A DNA stretch of 64,000 bases from Chachezhania sediminis (GTDB lineage Bacteria > Pseudomonadota > Alphaproteobacteria > Rhodobacterales > Rhodobacteraceae), in contig NZ_VOPH01000005.1 in assembly GCF_009765275.1 (NCBI RefSeq), positions 1 through 64,000 on the forward strand. The letters are read 5' to 3'. The position numbers were made by a program, and so were the translations under genes. Shown here piece after piece: positions 46,544 to 55,755 of this stretch. The notes below the pieces were generated by a model. That model was not told the DNA's origin. It ran no database searches and was given only the letters and a program-made list of their open reading frames with translations. Each line of letters starts with the position of its first letter. Positions within the stretch are counted from its first letter, which is position 1.

Positions 46544-47587
46544 TCAGACGTGGCGGTGGCCGCAAACCTGGCAGTCGGGGTTGCGGCCGAGACGGATCTG
46601 GCGGGTTTCGCCCCAGAGCGCATCGTATATCAGCATCGAGCCGCGCAGCGGCGCGCCCGCGCCAGTGATCAGTTTCACCGTCTCGACCGCCATCATGGCA
46701 CCGACCACGCCCGGGAGGGGGCCCAGAACGCCGGCCTCGGCGCAACTGGGCGCGAGGCCCGGCGCCGGCGCTTGGGGGAAGATACAGGCGTAGCAGGGAG
46801 CACCTTCCGCCGGGTCGAAGACCGAGAGCTGACCTTCCCATTGCGAGAGAGCGCCGGAAACCAGGGGTTTGCCCAGCGCCACGGCCGTACGGTTGGCAAG
46901 GTAGCGGGTGTCGAAATTGTCGGTGCCGTCCAGAACGATGTCGTAGTCGGCGAAGAGCGCCTGGGCCACGTCCCCGGTCAGGCGGCGGTGATAGGGGCGG
47001 ACGGTGACGAAGGGGTTCTGCGCCATCATCGCGGCCTGGGCCGAGAAGACCTTGGGCGTGCCGATGGCGGCATCCGCGTGGATCACCTGGCGCTGGAGGT
47101 TGGCGTTTTCGACCACGTCGCCGTCGATCACGCCGATGGTGCCAACACCGGCCGCGGCCAGGTACTGGAGCGCGGGCGCGCCAAGACCGCCTGCGCCGAT
47201 CACAAGGACACTGGCCTGTTTCAGCCGCTTCTGGCCCGGGCCTCCCAGTTCGCGCAGGACGATGTGGCGGGCATAGCGGTCAAGCTCTGCCTCGGAAAAG
47301 GTCCCGGCGGATTTGGGTTCTTCCGGGGGGGTGGCGACGCGGCGCTTCAGCCAGGCGACGCCCTGCCCGTAGACCAGTGCCACGGCGGCAAAGCCCAGCA
47401 CCATGAACCACAGCGCGGGAGATCCTCCGGTCGCGACCCGCAGCGGATGGCCGTCGGGCAGGACCAGCTGGGCGATCAGGACGCCCAGGAACAGCATCCC
47501 CACCATGACGACGCGCTGCCGGGACGGGATCTTCAATAGAAGCCCCAGGCCCCAGATCCCGGCGGCCAGGATCAGGACCAGAAGCAT
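46544..47587 (-). CDS. HesA/MoeB/ThiF-type adenylyltransferase with N-terminal membrane helices
   Basis: A 347-residue E1-like protein. Three transmembrane helices (about 1-17, 24-44, 57-75) precede the adenylating domain: ATP motif GAGGLGAPALQ, IDGDVVENANLQRQVIH, the DGTDNFDTRYL acidic loop and the zinc pairs CYAC and CQVC near the end. MoeB and ThiF activate sulfur-carrier proteins MoaD or ThiS; the conserved Cys in PSCAEAGVLGPLPG is a marker of this group. Membrane tethering is unusual and its partner is unknown. Its start overlaps the dut stop by one base. Confidence 0.9.
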   Translation of the reverse strand: MLLVLILAAGIWGLGLLLKIPSRQRVVMVGMLFLGVLIAQLVLPDGHPLRVATGGSPALWFMVLGFAAVALVYGQGVAWLKRRVATPPEEPKSAGTFSEAELDRYARHIVLRELGGPGQKRLKQASVLVIGAGGLGAPALQYLAAAGVGTIGVIDGDVVENANLQRQVIHADAAIGTPKVFSAQAAMMAQNPFVTVRPYHRRLTGDVAQALFADYDIVLDGTDNFDTRYLANRTAVALGKPLVSGALSQWEGQLSVFDPAEGAPCYACIFPQAPAPGLAPSCAEAGVLGPLPGVVGAMMAVETVKLITGAGAPLRGSMLIYDALWGETRQIRLGRNPDCQVCGHRHV

Positions 47588-48051
47588 CAGCCGCGCCCCG
47601 TGGAGCCGAAGCCGCCCTCGCCCCTTTCGGTGTCCGACAGGCTGTCGACAAGGTCGAAGCGGGCCTGCAGCACGGGGGCCACCACCATCTGCGCGATGCG
47701 GTCGCCATGGGCGATGGTGAAGGGCTCGGGCCCGGCGTTCATCACGATGATGGCAATTGGCCCACGATAGTCGCTGTCGATGGTGCCAGGACTGTTGGGC
47801 AGCGTGATCCCGTGTTTCAGCGCCAGGCCGGACCGCGGGCGGACCTGCACCTCGTACCCTTCGGGGATTTCCATCCGAAAGCCCGTGGGAACCAGCGCGC
47901 GGGCACCGGGCGCCAGCTCCACCGTGCCGCGATCGGGCAGGTCGGCGCGGATGTCGGCACCGGCCGCGCCCGCCGTCTGGTAGGAGGGCAGCGGCAGGGA
48001 CAGGTCGGCCTCGGGCAGGCGTTGCAGGCGGATCAGGACAGGTGTGGTCAT
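47587..48051 (-). CDS. dut: Deoxyuridine 5'-triphosphate nucleotidohydrolase
   Basis: A 154-residue trimeric dUTPase that hydrolyses dUTP to dUMP. The five motifs are visible: AGADIRADL, RPRSGLALKHG, NSPGTIDSDYRG, HGDRIAQMVV and GGFGSTGRG. Its start overlaps the coaBC stop by 4 bp, a gene pair that is common in proteobacteria. Confidence 0.97.
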   Translation of the reverse strand: MTTPVLIRLQRLPEADLSLPLPSYQTAGAAGADIRADLPDRGTVELAPGARALVPTGFRMEIPEGYEVQVRPRSGLALKHGITLPNSPGTIDSDYRGPIAIIVMNAGPEPFTIAHGDRIAQMVVAPVLQARFDLVDSLSDTERGEGGFGSTGRG

Positions 48052-49253
48052 GCGGTCAGTGTCTCGGCAATGCGGTCGGCCAGGCGGCGGGCGACCTGGT
48101 CCTTGGTCATGCGGGGCCAGTCCTCGGCGCCCGCGTCCGAGATCAGGGTCACCGCGTTCTCGGTCCCGCCCATGATGCCCGTAGCGGGGCTGACATCGTT
48201 GGCCACGATCCAGTCACAGCCCTTGCGGGCGCGCTTGGCGGTGGCATGGGCCACGACATCGGTGGTTTCGGCCGCGAAGCCCACGACAAGACCCGGGCGT
48301 CCGGTGGTCTTCTGCGAAACCGTGGCCAGGATGTCCGGGTTTTCGGCGAATTCCAGCACCGGCAGGGCGCCGGCGACCTTCTTGATCTTCTGCCCGGCTT
48401 CCGAGGCCACGCGCCAGTCGGCCACGGCGGCGGCGAAGATGGCCGCATCCACGGGCAAGGCGTCCTCGACCGCGGCCAGCATCTGGGCGGCGGTCTGGAC
48501 CTTCACGACCTGCACGCCTTCGGGGGGCGGCACGTCGGCCGGACCGGTGACGAAGATCACGTCGGCGCCCAGCCCCGACAGGGCCGATGCTATGGCCGTG
48601 CCCTGCGCGCCGGACGACCGGTTGGCGATATAGCGTACCGGGTCGATCGGTTCGTGTGTTGGGCCAGAGGTCACGAGGATCCGGCGCCCCTTCAGGGGCC
48701 CGTCGCGCAACGCGGCCTCGATGGCGGCGACGATCTCCAACGGTTCGGACATCCGGCCCGGGCCGAATTCGCCGCAAGCCATGGTGCCTTCGTTCGGGCC
48801 CACGAACAGGATTCCGTCGCCCGCCAGCCGTGCCCGGTTCCGGACGGATGCAGGATGGTCGTACATGCGGACATTCATCGCCGGCGCCACCAGCACGCGG
48901 GTGTCGGTGGCCAGCAGCAGGGTCGAGGCGAGATCGTCCGCCAGCCCGTTGGCCATCTTGGCCATCAGGTCGGCCGTGGCGGGCGCCACGACGATCAGGT
49001 CGGCGCTGCGGCTCAGTTCGATATGGCCCATCTCGGCCTCTTCGGTCAGGTCGAAGAGGTCGCGATAGACTTTGTGACCAGCCAGCGCGGCAACCGACAG
49101 GGGGGTCACGAATTCCTCGGCCGCGCGGGTCAGGACCGGCGTCACCTCTGCCCCGCGTTCGCGCAGCCGGCGGATCAGGTCCAGGGACTTGAAGGCCGCG
49201 ATGCCGCCGCCGATGATCAGAAGGATGCGCTTACCGCCCAGCATCTGCGTCAC
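48048..49253 (-). CDS. coaBC: Phosphopantothenoylcysteine synthetase/decarboxylase
   Basis: A 401-residue bifunctional CoA enzyme. The N-terminal flavin-dependent decarboxylase (CoaC) has H77 (GHIEL), PAMN (124-127) and catalytic C160 (GTMACGEFGPG). The C-terminal CTP-dependent synthetase (CoaB) begins about 190 with ILVTSGPTHEPIDPVRYI. Together they convert 4'-phosphopantothenate to 4'-phosphopantetheine. It overlaps dut by 4 bp and follows chaN by 66 bp. Confidence 0.97.
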   Translation of the reverse strand: MTQMLGGKRILLIIGGGIAAFKSLDLIRRLRERGAEVTPVLTRAAEEFVTPLSVAALAGHKVYRDLFDLTEEAEMGHIELSRSADLIVVAPATADLMAKMANGLADDLASTLLLATDTRVLVAPAMNVRMYDHPASVRNRARLAGDGILFVGPNEGTMACGEFGPGRMSEPLEIVAAIEAALRDGPLKGRRILVTSGPTHEPIDPVRYIANRSSGAQGTAIASALSGLGADVIFVTGPADVPPPEGVQVVKVQTAAQMLAAVEDALPVDAAIFAAAVADWRVASEAGQKIKKVAGALPVLEFAENPDILATVSQKTTGRPGLVVGFAAETTDVVAHATAKRARKGCDWIVANDVSPATGIMGGTENAVTLISDAGAEDWPRMTKDQVARRLADRIAETLTA

Positions 49254-49319
49254 TCCCGCGCTTGGTGCGGGCGCACCTTAGAAGCGGTCGCCGGGAAGGA
49301 CCAGCGGGTTTCGCGCCGC

Positions 49320-50132
49320 TCACTCCTTGCGGAGCGGTTCGCAGGCATCGTCCCGTTCGACCCCGGGACTGGAGAGGACGGCGTTGAACCGCCCCTCGAT
49401 CCGGCCGTCCTCGGCCTGGCCCAGAGAGAAGACCTTGATCCCGGGCTGCGCCAGTTCCAGGGCCGCCGGGACGCCCCAATCGGAGCGTGCATGACCGTTG
49501 CCGGCAATGACGACGACCGGTCCCCCGGTGGCTTCCAGCGCACGCAGCGCCGCATCGGCCAGCGCCGCATCCCGGGCGCGCTGCACCTCCACCATGGCGG
49601 GCAGTTGTTCGTCGGGAAGCATGTCGCAATGGGCGGCCTTCTGCAGCGCCTCGCGTTCTTCCTGCTCGGCCGGGGGCAAGGGATCGCCCAAACGGAACCG
49701 CAGCGCGGTAGGCAGCACGGCAGCAGCCCCCCGGCGATAGATGTCCATCAGATCCTCGCGGGCGATTTCGGCGCCATAGTGCTTTGCCGCGGGGGCTGCC
49801 TCGATGATCGGATAATAAAGATCAAAGCCGGGCCAGCCGGAGTTTTCCCAGTCCAGCGCGGTGGCCAGCGCGTCCTTGTCGCCGATCAGGTCCGGCGTGA
49901 TCAGCACGGCGTCGGTGGGCGACATCATTTCCCAGACCACGGCCCTGGGCTTCAGCTCGGCCACCACGGCGGCCTGACGGTCGTGGTGATGAACGTTGTC
50001 GTGGTTTTCGCCCACGATCACGATATTTGCATCAGTCATGGCCTGTTGGGCCGGGGGCTCCAGGCCCTCGACCGCATGAGCCCCGACGGGGACCAGACCT
50101 AACCAGAGACACAGCGCGACTCGACCCTTCAT
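49320..50132 (-). CDS. ChaN-family (DUF399) putative iron-related exported protein
   Basis: A 270-residue exported protein of the ChaN/DUF399 family. A signal peptide (RVALCLWLGLVPVGAHA) leads into VIVGENHDNVHHHDRQ, the conserved His-rich motif, and later VIAGNGHARSDWGVP. Campylobacter ChaN binds heme at a cell-surface lipoprotein; here no lipobox Cys is visible. Function in heme or iron handling is inferred. Its start overlaps the sigma factor stop (4 bp), so both lie in one operon. Confidence 0.8.
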   Translation of the reverse strand: MKGRVALCLWLGLVPVGAHAVEGLEPPAQQAMTDANIVIVGENHDNVHHHDRQAAVVAELKPRAVVWEMMSPTDAVLITPDLIGDKDALATALDWENSGWPGFDLYYPIIEAAPAAKHYGAEIAREDLMDIYRRGAAAVLPTALRFRLGDPLPPAEQEEREALQKAAHCDMLPDEQLPAMVEVQRARDAALADAALRALEATGGPVVVIAGNGHARSDWGVPAALELAQPGIKVFSLGQAEDGRIEGRFNAVLSSPGVERDDACEPLRKE

Positions 50133-51007
50133 ACGAGAAGGTTCTGCACCTCGCGGGACTGGCCTTCAAGGCACTTGCGCATCTTCTTGAAGGCGGCGGC
50201 TTCCAACTGCCGGACACGTTCCTTGGACAGGCCCAGCTCTGTTCCAAGGCATTCCAGCGTGCGTGGCTCTTCCTTCAGCTTGCGTTCGGCCACGATGAAT
50301 CGTTCCCTCTCCGACAGTTTGGACAGGGCCATCACGAGCCATTCACGCAATTGTTCATTATCCAGGTCGTGCTGGACCCGGATTTCGGCCCCCGGCGTCT
50401 CGTCTTCCAGCAGGTCGATCCATTCGCGGCCGTCCTCCTCCTGCACCTGGGTGGCGTTCAGCGAGAAGTCGGAACCGGACAGCCGGCCATCCATCATCTC
50501 GACGTCCGAGGCAGAAACGCCGATCTCGGCCGCGATCATCGCGTGAAGCGCACCGCGGTCCAGTTCAACGCCTTCCGACGCCGCCTCGCGCTCCAGCTTG
50601 GCCTGGACACGACGTAGGTTGAAGAACAGGGCCTTCTGCGAAGAGGTGGAACCGGTCCTGACCAGCGACCAGTTCCGCATCACGTAATCCTGGACAGACG
50701 CGCGGATCCACCAGACGGCATAGGTCGAAAAGCGCACGCCGCGGTCGGGGTCGAATTTCTCCGCGGCCTTCATCAGGCCCAGCCCCGCCTCCTGGATCAT
50801 GTCGTTCATCGGCGCGCCATAGCGCCGGAACCGGGCCGCGACCGAAATCGCCAGCCGCATGTAGGCCGTGATCAGCCGGTGCAACGCGGCTTCGTCGCGG
50901 TCATCGCGCCAGGCCCGGGCCAGAACCATTTCCGTTTCGGCATCAAGCAACTCTGCCCGTCGGGCAATACGCGACAGGTCAAATGAAAGGGGGTCTGCAG
51001 TGGCCAT
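50129..51007 (-). CDS. rpoH: RNA polymerase heat-shock sigma factor (RpoH/sigma-32 type)
   Basis: A 292-residue sigma factor. Region 2 has DMIQEAGLGLMKAAEKFDPD and GVRFSTYAVWWIRASVQDYV; the RpoH box is QKALFFNLRRVQAKL; region 4 ends with LGLSKERVRQLEAAAFKKMR. Rhodobacterales carry two rpoH paralogs (heat shock and singlet-oxygen responses); this may be the second (RpoHII), but assignment needs comparison. First gene of the leftward run rpoH-chaN-coaBC-dut-moeB-like. Confidence 0.9.
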   Translation of the reverse strand: MATADPLSFDLSRIARRAELLDAETEMVLARAWRDDRDEAALHRLITAYMRLAISVAARFRRYGAPMNDMIQEAGLGLMKAAEKFDPDRGVRFSTYAVWWIRASVQDYVMRNWSLVRTGSTSSQKALFFNLRRVQAKLEREAASEGVELDRGALHAMIAAEIGVSASDVEMMDGRLSGSDFSLNATQVQEEDGREWIDLLEDETPGAEIRVQHDLDNEQLREWLVMALSKLSERERFIVAERKLKEEPRTLECLGTELGLSKERVRQLEAAAFKKMRKCLEGQSREVQNLLV

Positions 51008-51172
51008 CTGAAGCTCCTATCTGTCATCGCCCCGGTTGCCGCCGCCTACGGGCTTGCCCGACGCTGTTGCATTGACTACGCACGGGAACGCAAAACGGAT
51101 CATGACCGGGACAATTTGCCCCACCCGGACCCGCACGGGCATCCCGGCCCGGTCGCAGAACGGAGTTTCCTC

Positions 51173-51694
51173 ATGCTTCCCAGCCGAACCCTGGTCATCG
51201 GCGGGGCCGCGTCCGGCAAGTCGGCCTATGCCGAAAGCCTGGTCGAGGCCGCGCCGCGCCCGCATCTGTACCTTGCCACGGCCGAAGCCCAGGATGCCGA
51301 GATGTCGGCCAAGATCGCGCGCCATGTCGGCCGCCGCGGGTCAGGCTGGCAGACGCTGGAATGTCCCTGGGACACCGAAACATGCCTTCTGGGCCTGCCC
51401 CAGGGGGCGGTGGCACTGCTGGACTGCGCGACGATCTGGCTCAGCAACCGGATGATGAAGGATATCGACCCCCAGGTCGCCGTGTCGGATCTGCTGGCGG
51501 CCATCGACGGCTGCAAGGCGCGGCTTGTCGTGGTGACGAACGAACTGGGCCACGGGATCGTTCCCGCCGATGCGCTGTCGCGCCGTTTCCGCGAGGCCCA
51601 TGGCCGGATGAACATCGCGTTGGCAAAACAGGCCGACGCGGTCACGCTGGTCACCGCCGGCCTGCCCCAGGCCCTGAAGGGAGAGCTGCCATGA
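51173..51694 (+). CDS. cobU: Adenosylcobinamide kinase/GTP-transferase
   Basis: A 173-residue bifunctional enzyme of cobalamin nucleotide-loop assembly. GGAASGKS (10-17) is the P-loop, H51 (RHVGRRG) the likely guanylylated His, and NELGHGIVP a family motif. Overlaps by 4 bp a histidine phosphatase that may be a CobC-type alpha-ribazole phosphatase. The rest of the cob genes are not here. The ATG at 51173 follows CGGAG. Confidence 0.94.
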   Translation: MLPSRTLVIGGAASGKSAYAESLVEAAPRPHLYLATAEAQDAEMSAKIARHVGRRGSGWQTLECPWDTETCLLGLPQGAVALLDCATIWLSNRMMKDIDPQVAVSDLLAAIDGCKARLVVVTNELGHGIVPADALSRRFREAHGRMNIALAKQADAVTLVTAGLPQALKGELP

Positions 51695-52269
51695 CCCGCC
51701 TGCACCTTGTCCGCCACGGGCCGACCCATGCCAAAGGCATGGTGGGCTGGAGCGATCTTCCCGCCGACCTCAGCGACATGCGCGCCGTGGCGCGGCTGAC
51801 CGCCTTCCTGCCGGAAGACGCGGTCATCGTGTCGTCCGACCTGAAGCGCTGCGTTGCCACCGCCCAGGCCATCGCCGACGACCGGCCCATGCTGCCGCCG
51901 CAGGATGCCCTGCGCGAAATCCATTTCGGTGAATGGGAATTGCGCAGGCATTCCGAGATCACCGAAACCCACCCGGAAACCAGCCGCGCCTTCTGGTCCA
52001 CCCCCGGCGACGTCCGTCCCCCGGGTGGCGAGACCTGGAACGAGATGCGCGCACGGGTCGATCCCGCCATCGACGCGCTGATCGCGGCGCATGAAGGCCG
52101 GGACATCATCGTCGTGGGCCATTTCGGCATGATCCTGGGCCAGGTCCAGCGCGCCCGCGGCGTCACCCCGCGCGAGGCGCTGGGCCAGAAGATCGACAAC
52201 CTTTCCGTCACCGAGATCACCTGGTCCCCGGACGGCTGGACCGTCGGCCGCGTCAGCCACCTGCCCTGA
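51691..52269 (+). CDS. Histidine phosphatase family protein (CobC-like)
   Basis: A 192-residue phosphoglycerate-mutase-fold phosphatase. LVRHGPTH (R8-H9) is the catalytic motif, and VVGHFGM carries the second His; REIHFGEWE holds the acid. Overlap with cobU suggests alpha-ribazole-5'-phosphate phosphatase (CobC), the next step of the loop assembly, but general phosphatase activity is possible. Confidence 0.85.
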   Translation: MTRLHLVRHGPTHAKGMVGWSDLPADLSDMRAVARLTAFLPEDAVIVSSDLKRCVATAQAIADDRPMLPPQDALREIHFGEWELRRHSEITETHPETSRAFWSTPGDVRPPGGETWNEMRARVDPAIDALIAAHEGRDIIVVGHFGMILGQVQRARGVTPREALGQKIDNLSVTEITWSPDGWTVGRVSHLP

Positions 52270-52293
52270 AAAACTAACGTCTGCTTTCGTCCG

Positions 52294-52309
52294 TTAACCA
52301 ATCGGTAAC
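52294..52309 (+). promoter_or_regulatory. CtrA-like box upstream of yifB/comM
   Basis: TTAA-CCAATCG-GTAAC, one mismatch to TTAA-N7-TTAAC, 46 bp before the comM start. CtrA control of comM is known in Rhodobacter relatives. Confidence 0.5.
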
Positions 52310-52354
52310 CGTGATCCGTCTAGCCATGAGGGGTCATGCGGGGAGAAGGCGGCC

Positions 52355-53872
52355 ATGGTCGCACGGGCCTACACGGTCGCATTCGAAGGGATCGAGGCAC
52401 AGCCGGTCGAGGTGCAGTGCGCCCTGTCGCCGGGCATACCCGGCTTTTCGGTCGTGGGCCTCCCGGACAAGGCGGTGTCCGAGGCGCGCGAACGGGTCCG
52501 CAGCGCGCTGGGGTCCATGTCGATCGCCCTGCCCTCGCGCCGGATCACGGTGAACCTGTCCCCTGCGGACCTGCCCAAGGAGGGCAGCCATTTCGATCTG
52601 CCCATCGCGCTGGCCCTGCTGGCCGCGCTGGGGATCGTGCCCCCGGATGCGGCCGAAAGCACGATGGCCCTGGGCGAGTTGTCGCTGGACGGGCGCCTGC
52701 GCCCCGTGCCGGGCGCCCTGCCCGCCGCGCTAGCGGCGGCGACCGACGGACGGACCCTGCTGTGCCCGAAGGAATCCGGCGCCGAAGCCGCCTGGGTCGA
52801 CGCGGCCGAGGTCATCGCCGCCCCTGACCTTGGCGCGGTGGTGCGCCACTTCACCGGCCAGTCGCTGCTGTCGCCCGCCAGGGCGGGCGAGGTCACGAAC
52901 GCGGTCCCGGGCCTGGGCGACCTGCGCGACGTGAAGGGACAGGAACGCGCCAAGCGTGCGCTGGAAATCGCGGCAGCCGGGCGGCATCACCTGCTGATGG
53001 TGGGCACGCCCGGGTCGGGCAAGTCGATGCTGGCAAAGCGGATGCCGGGCCTTCTGCCCCCGCTCGATGTCGCGGAGGCGCTGGAGACGTCGATGATCCG
53101 TTCGCTTCGGGGTCTCCTGGGCGATGGCGGGATCGACCGCGGGCGGCCCTATTGCCAGCCGCATCACACGGCCTCGAAGCCCGCGATGATCGGTGGCGGG
53201 CGCGCCGCGGGACCGGGCGAGATCAGCCTGGCCCATAACGGCGTGCTGTTCCTGGACGAACTGCCCGAATTTTCGCGCGACGTGCTGGACTCCCTGCGCC
53301 AGCCGGTCGAGGACGGAGAGGTCACTGTCGCCCGCGCCAATGCCCACGTGACCTATCCCTGCCGCTTCCTGCTGGTGGCCGCGGCCAATCCCTGCCGCTG
53401 CGGCTACCTGCCCGATGCCGCGCGCGCCTGCGCCCGCGCGCCAGTCTGTGGCGAAGATTATCTGGGCAAGATCTCGGGGCCGCTGATGGACCGATTCGAC
53501 CTGCGGATCGAGGTGCCGCCGGTAGCCCTGGGCGACCTGAACCTGCCGGCCTCGGGCGACTGTTCGGCCGCCGTGGCCGAACGGGTGACCCGCGCCCGCG
53601 CGGTGCAGGCCGACCGCTATGCCGGCATGGATGGCCCCCGCCTGAATGCCGATGCGGAAGGCGAACTGTTGGACCTTGTCGCCACGCCCGATGCCGAAGG
53701 ACAGGCCCTGCTGGCGCGGATGGCCGAACATGCAGGCCTGTCGGCCCGCGGCTATCACCGGGTGCTGCGGGTTGCCCGCACCATCGCCGACCTCGACGAA
53801 AGCGGGCCCGTGCGCCGGCCCCACGTGGCCGAGGCGCTCAGCTACCGGCTGACGGTGCCAGGATCCCGCTGA
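52355..53872 (+). CDS. comM: YifB/ComM family Mg-chelatase-like AAA+ helicase
   Basis: A 505-residue hexameric AAA+ helicase needed for branch migration in natural transformation. The N-terminal Lon-like S5 domain (1-~170) precedes the AAA+ module with Walker A GTPGSGKS (217-224), LFLDELPEF Walker B and the Cys-rich ANPCRCGYLPDAARACARAP zinc-like loop. A CtrA-like box precedes it. Its end overlaps the convergent esterase gene by 35 bp. Confidence 0.95.
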   Translation: MVARAYTVAFEGIEAQPVEVQCALSPGIPGFSVVGLPDKAVSEARERVRSALGSMSIALPSRRITVNLSPADLPKEGSHFDLPIALALLAALGIVPPDAAESTMALGELSLDGRLRPVPGALPAALAAATDGRTLLCPKESGAEAAWVDAAEVIAAPDLGAVVRHFTGQSLLSPARAGEVTNAVPGLGDLRDVKGQERAKRALEIAAAGRHHLLMVGTPGSGKSMLAKRMPGLLPPLDVAEALETSMIRSLRGLLGDGGIDRGRPYCQPHHTASKPAMIGGGRAAGPGEISLAHNGVLFLDELPEFSRDVLDSLRQPVEDGEVTVARANAHVTYPCRFLLVAAANPCRCGYLPDAARACARAPVCGEDYLGKISGPLMDRFDLRIEVPPVALGDLNLPASGDCSAAVAERVTRARAVQADRYAGMDGPRLNADAEGELLDLVATPDAEGQALLARMAEHAGLSARGYHRVLRVARTIADLDESGPVRRPHVAEALSYRLTVPGSR

Positions 53873-54743
53873 GCCAGCCGGTCAGGTCCTCCAGTGTCCG
53901 TTCGGCCTCGGGCAGGCGCCCCTGGAACAACGGCCAGGCATGGGGCAGATCCGGCATCCGGTGCAGGTGGATATAGCGCCCCTGCTCGGCCAGGCGTTCG
54001 GCCAGCCGCAGGGTGTCGTCCCGAAGGATTTCCGTTTCGGCCACCGACAGCCAGACCGGCGGCGCCTGCCTGTGGTCGGCAAAGAGCGGCGAGGCGCGCG
54101 GGTCCCGCGGGTCGGCCCCCTGGAGGTAGAAACCGCCCAGCTCGGCCGCGCGCTGAGCTGGCAGAAGAGAATCCTTCGTGGCGTTGTCTTGAATGCTGGC
54201 GCCGGAAAAGGTCAGGTCGGTGAAGGGAGAAAAGGCGAAAAAGCCGTCCGGCACCGGCAGGCCCTGCCGCGCAATCTCTCCCAGAAGGGCCAGGGCCAGA
54301 CCGCCGCCCGCGCTGTCGCCGCCCAGGATCAGGCGACCGTGGGGACGTTGTCGGCGAAGCGCACGCCAGGCGGCCACCGCATCGTCGACCGCGGCCGGAA
54401 AGGCATGTTCCGGGGCCAGCCGGTATTCCGGCAGGCAAAGACAGGTCCCACTGTCCCGTGCAATTCGGGCGCCCAGCGCAGAATGGGTGCGGGGGCTGCC
54501 CATGATGTAGGCCCCGCCGTGGAAGTACAGGATCGTGTCTGCCGCCCGGGAATCCCCGCACCACAGCGCGGACAGATCGCCCAGCGGCGCCTCGGTCACC
54601 GAAACGCCGCGGGGCTGGCGAAAGATCCAGGGCGCACGGCGTTCGAAACTGGCGCGCACCTCAAGCGGGTCATCGGCCCGGGCCAGGGCACGCTTTTCGG
54701 TGTGGCGCAGCGCGAAGGACAGAAACCGGGCCTGCCAGCTCAC
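53838..54743 (-). CDS. Alpha/beta hydrolase, HSL-type esterase
   Basis: A 301-residue hydrolase of the hormone-sensitive lipase family. The oxyanion motif HGGAY (75-79) and nucleophile GDSAG (142-146, S144) are clear; the Asp and His are in FSPFTDLTF and LPHAWPL regions. Start is GTG at 54743, overlapping the gshB stop (GTGA), so it is translationally coupled to it. The C-terminus overlaps comM convergently by 35 bp. Substrate unknown. Confidence 0.9.
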   Translation of the reverse strand: MSWQARFLSFALRHTEKRALARADDPLEVRASFERRAPWIFRQPRGVSVTEAPLGDLSALWCGDSRAADTILYFHGGAYIMGSPRTHSALGARIARDSGTCLCLPEYRLAPEHAFPAAVDDAVAAWRALRRQRPHGRLILGGDSAGGGLALALLGEIARQGLPVPDGFFAFSPFTDLTFSGASIQDNATKDSLLPAQRAAELGGFYLQGADPRDPRASPLFADHRQAPPVWLSVAETEILRDDTLRLAERLAEQGRYIHLHRMPDLPHAWPLFQGRLPEAERTLEDLTGWLSGILAPSAGS

Positions 54744-55675
54744 GCCAGGCGGGCCTCGATCGCCTCCCACACCTTTTCGGCGATGTTCACACCGTCGAAG
54801 CGCTCCAGTTCCTGGATGCCGGTGGGCGAGGTCACGTTGATCTCGGTCAGGTAGTCGCCGATCACATCGATGCCGACCAGGACCTGGCCCTTTTCCTTCA
54901 GAAGCGGGCCGATGGTGGCGCAGATCTCTAGGTCGCGGTCGGTCAGGCCAACCTTTTCGGGGCGGCCGCCGACATGCATGTTGGACCGGGTCTCGCCTTC
55001 CGCAGGCACGCGATTGATCGCGCCCACGCATGCGCCGTCGACCAACAGAATGCGCTTGTCGCCCTTGGAGACGGCGGGCAGAAACTTCTGCACGATCAGC
55101 GGTTCGCGCGAGAAGCCGGTGAAGAGTTCATGGAGCGAGGCGAGGTTCCGGTCGCCCGTGTCCAGCCGGAAGACCCCCGCCCCGCCATTGCCATAGAGCG
55201 GCTTCAGGATGATGTCGCCATGACGCGCGCGGAAATCGCGGATCGTGTCAAGATCCCGGGCGATGGCGGTGGGCGGCGTCAGCTGCGGGAAGTCGAGGAC
55301 CAGCAGCTTTTCGGGATAGTTCCGGACCCAGAACGGATCGTTCACCACCAGCGTCTGGCCCTTCAGACGGTCCAGAAGGTGTGTCGTTGTGATATAGTGC
55401 ATGTCGAAGGGCGGGTCCTGCCGCAACCAGACGACATCGAAATCGGCCAGGTCGACCTCGCGCTCGGGCGTCAGGACGGCCGGGTTGGTGGCCACCCGCT
55501 GCACGGTCATGTCATGGCCGCGCGCGGTGATGCGCCCTTCCTGGTAGGCCAGCTTGTCCGGGCTGTAATAGAACAGCTCGTGCCCCCGGGCCTGCGCTTC
55601 CTCGGCAAGGCGGAAGGTGGTGTCGGCATTGATGTTGACGGCCCCGATCGGGTCCATCTGAAAGGCGATCTTCAC
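54740..55675 (-). CDS. gshB: Glutathione synthase
   Basis: A 311-residue ATP-grasp enzyme that adds glycine to gamma-glutamylcysteine. [10 protein letters not shown] at the start, [23 protein letters not shown] and [13 protein letters not shown] are family blocks. GTG at 55675 is used rather than the upstream ATG at 55702, because family members begin at this point. It ends the rsmI-yraN-gshB stretch and overlaps the esterase. Confidence 0.96.
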   Translation of the reverse strand: MKIAFQMDPIGAVNINADTTFRLAEEAQARGHELFYYSPDKLAYQEGRITARGHDMTVQRVATNPAVLTPEREVDLADFDVVWLRQDPPFDMHYITTTHLLDRLKGQTLVVNDPFWVRNYPEKLLVLDFPQLTPPTAIARDLDTIRDFRARHGDIILKPLYGNGGAGVFRLDTGDRNLASLHELFTGFSREPLIVQKFLPAVSKGDKRILLVDGACVGAINRVPAEGETRSNMHVGGRPEKVGLTDRDLEICATIGPLLKEKGQVLVGIDVIGDYLTEINVTSPTGIQELERFDGVNIAEKVWEAIEARLA

Positions 55676-55755
55676 GGCAAGGTCCCCCGGCTGGCGAAGC
55701 AACGGTTCCTACATGACCTTCCGCCGCCCGGGGTGCAAGCGGGGTTCAATCCGTT

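Noticed and set aside
46216-46668. Plus-strand frame across the gap
   Set aside because: No ribosome site or homology, and it runs into the antisense of the MoeB-like gene.
48042-50102. 686-residue plus-strand frame over coaBC and chaN
   Set aside because: It covers known genes on the other strand, with shadow-type composition and no domain.
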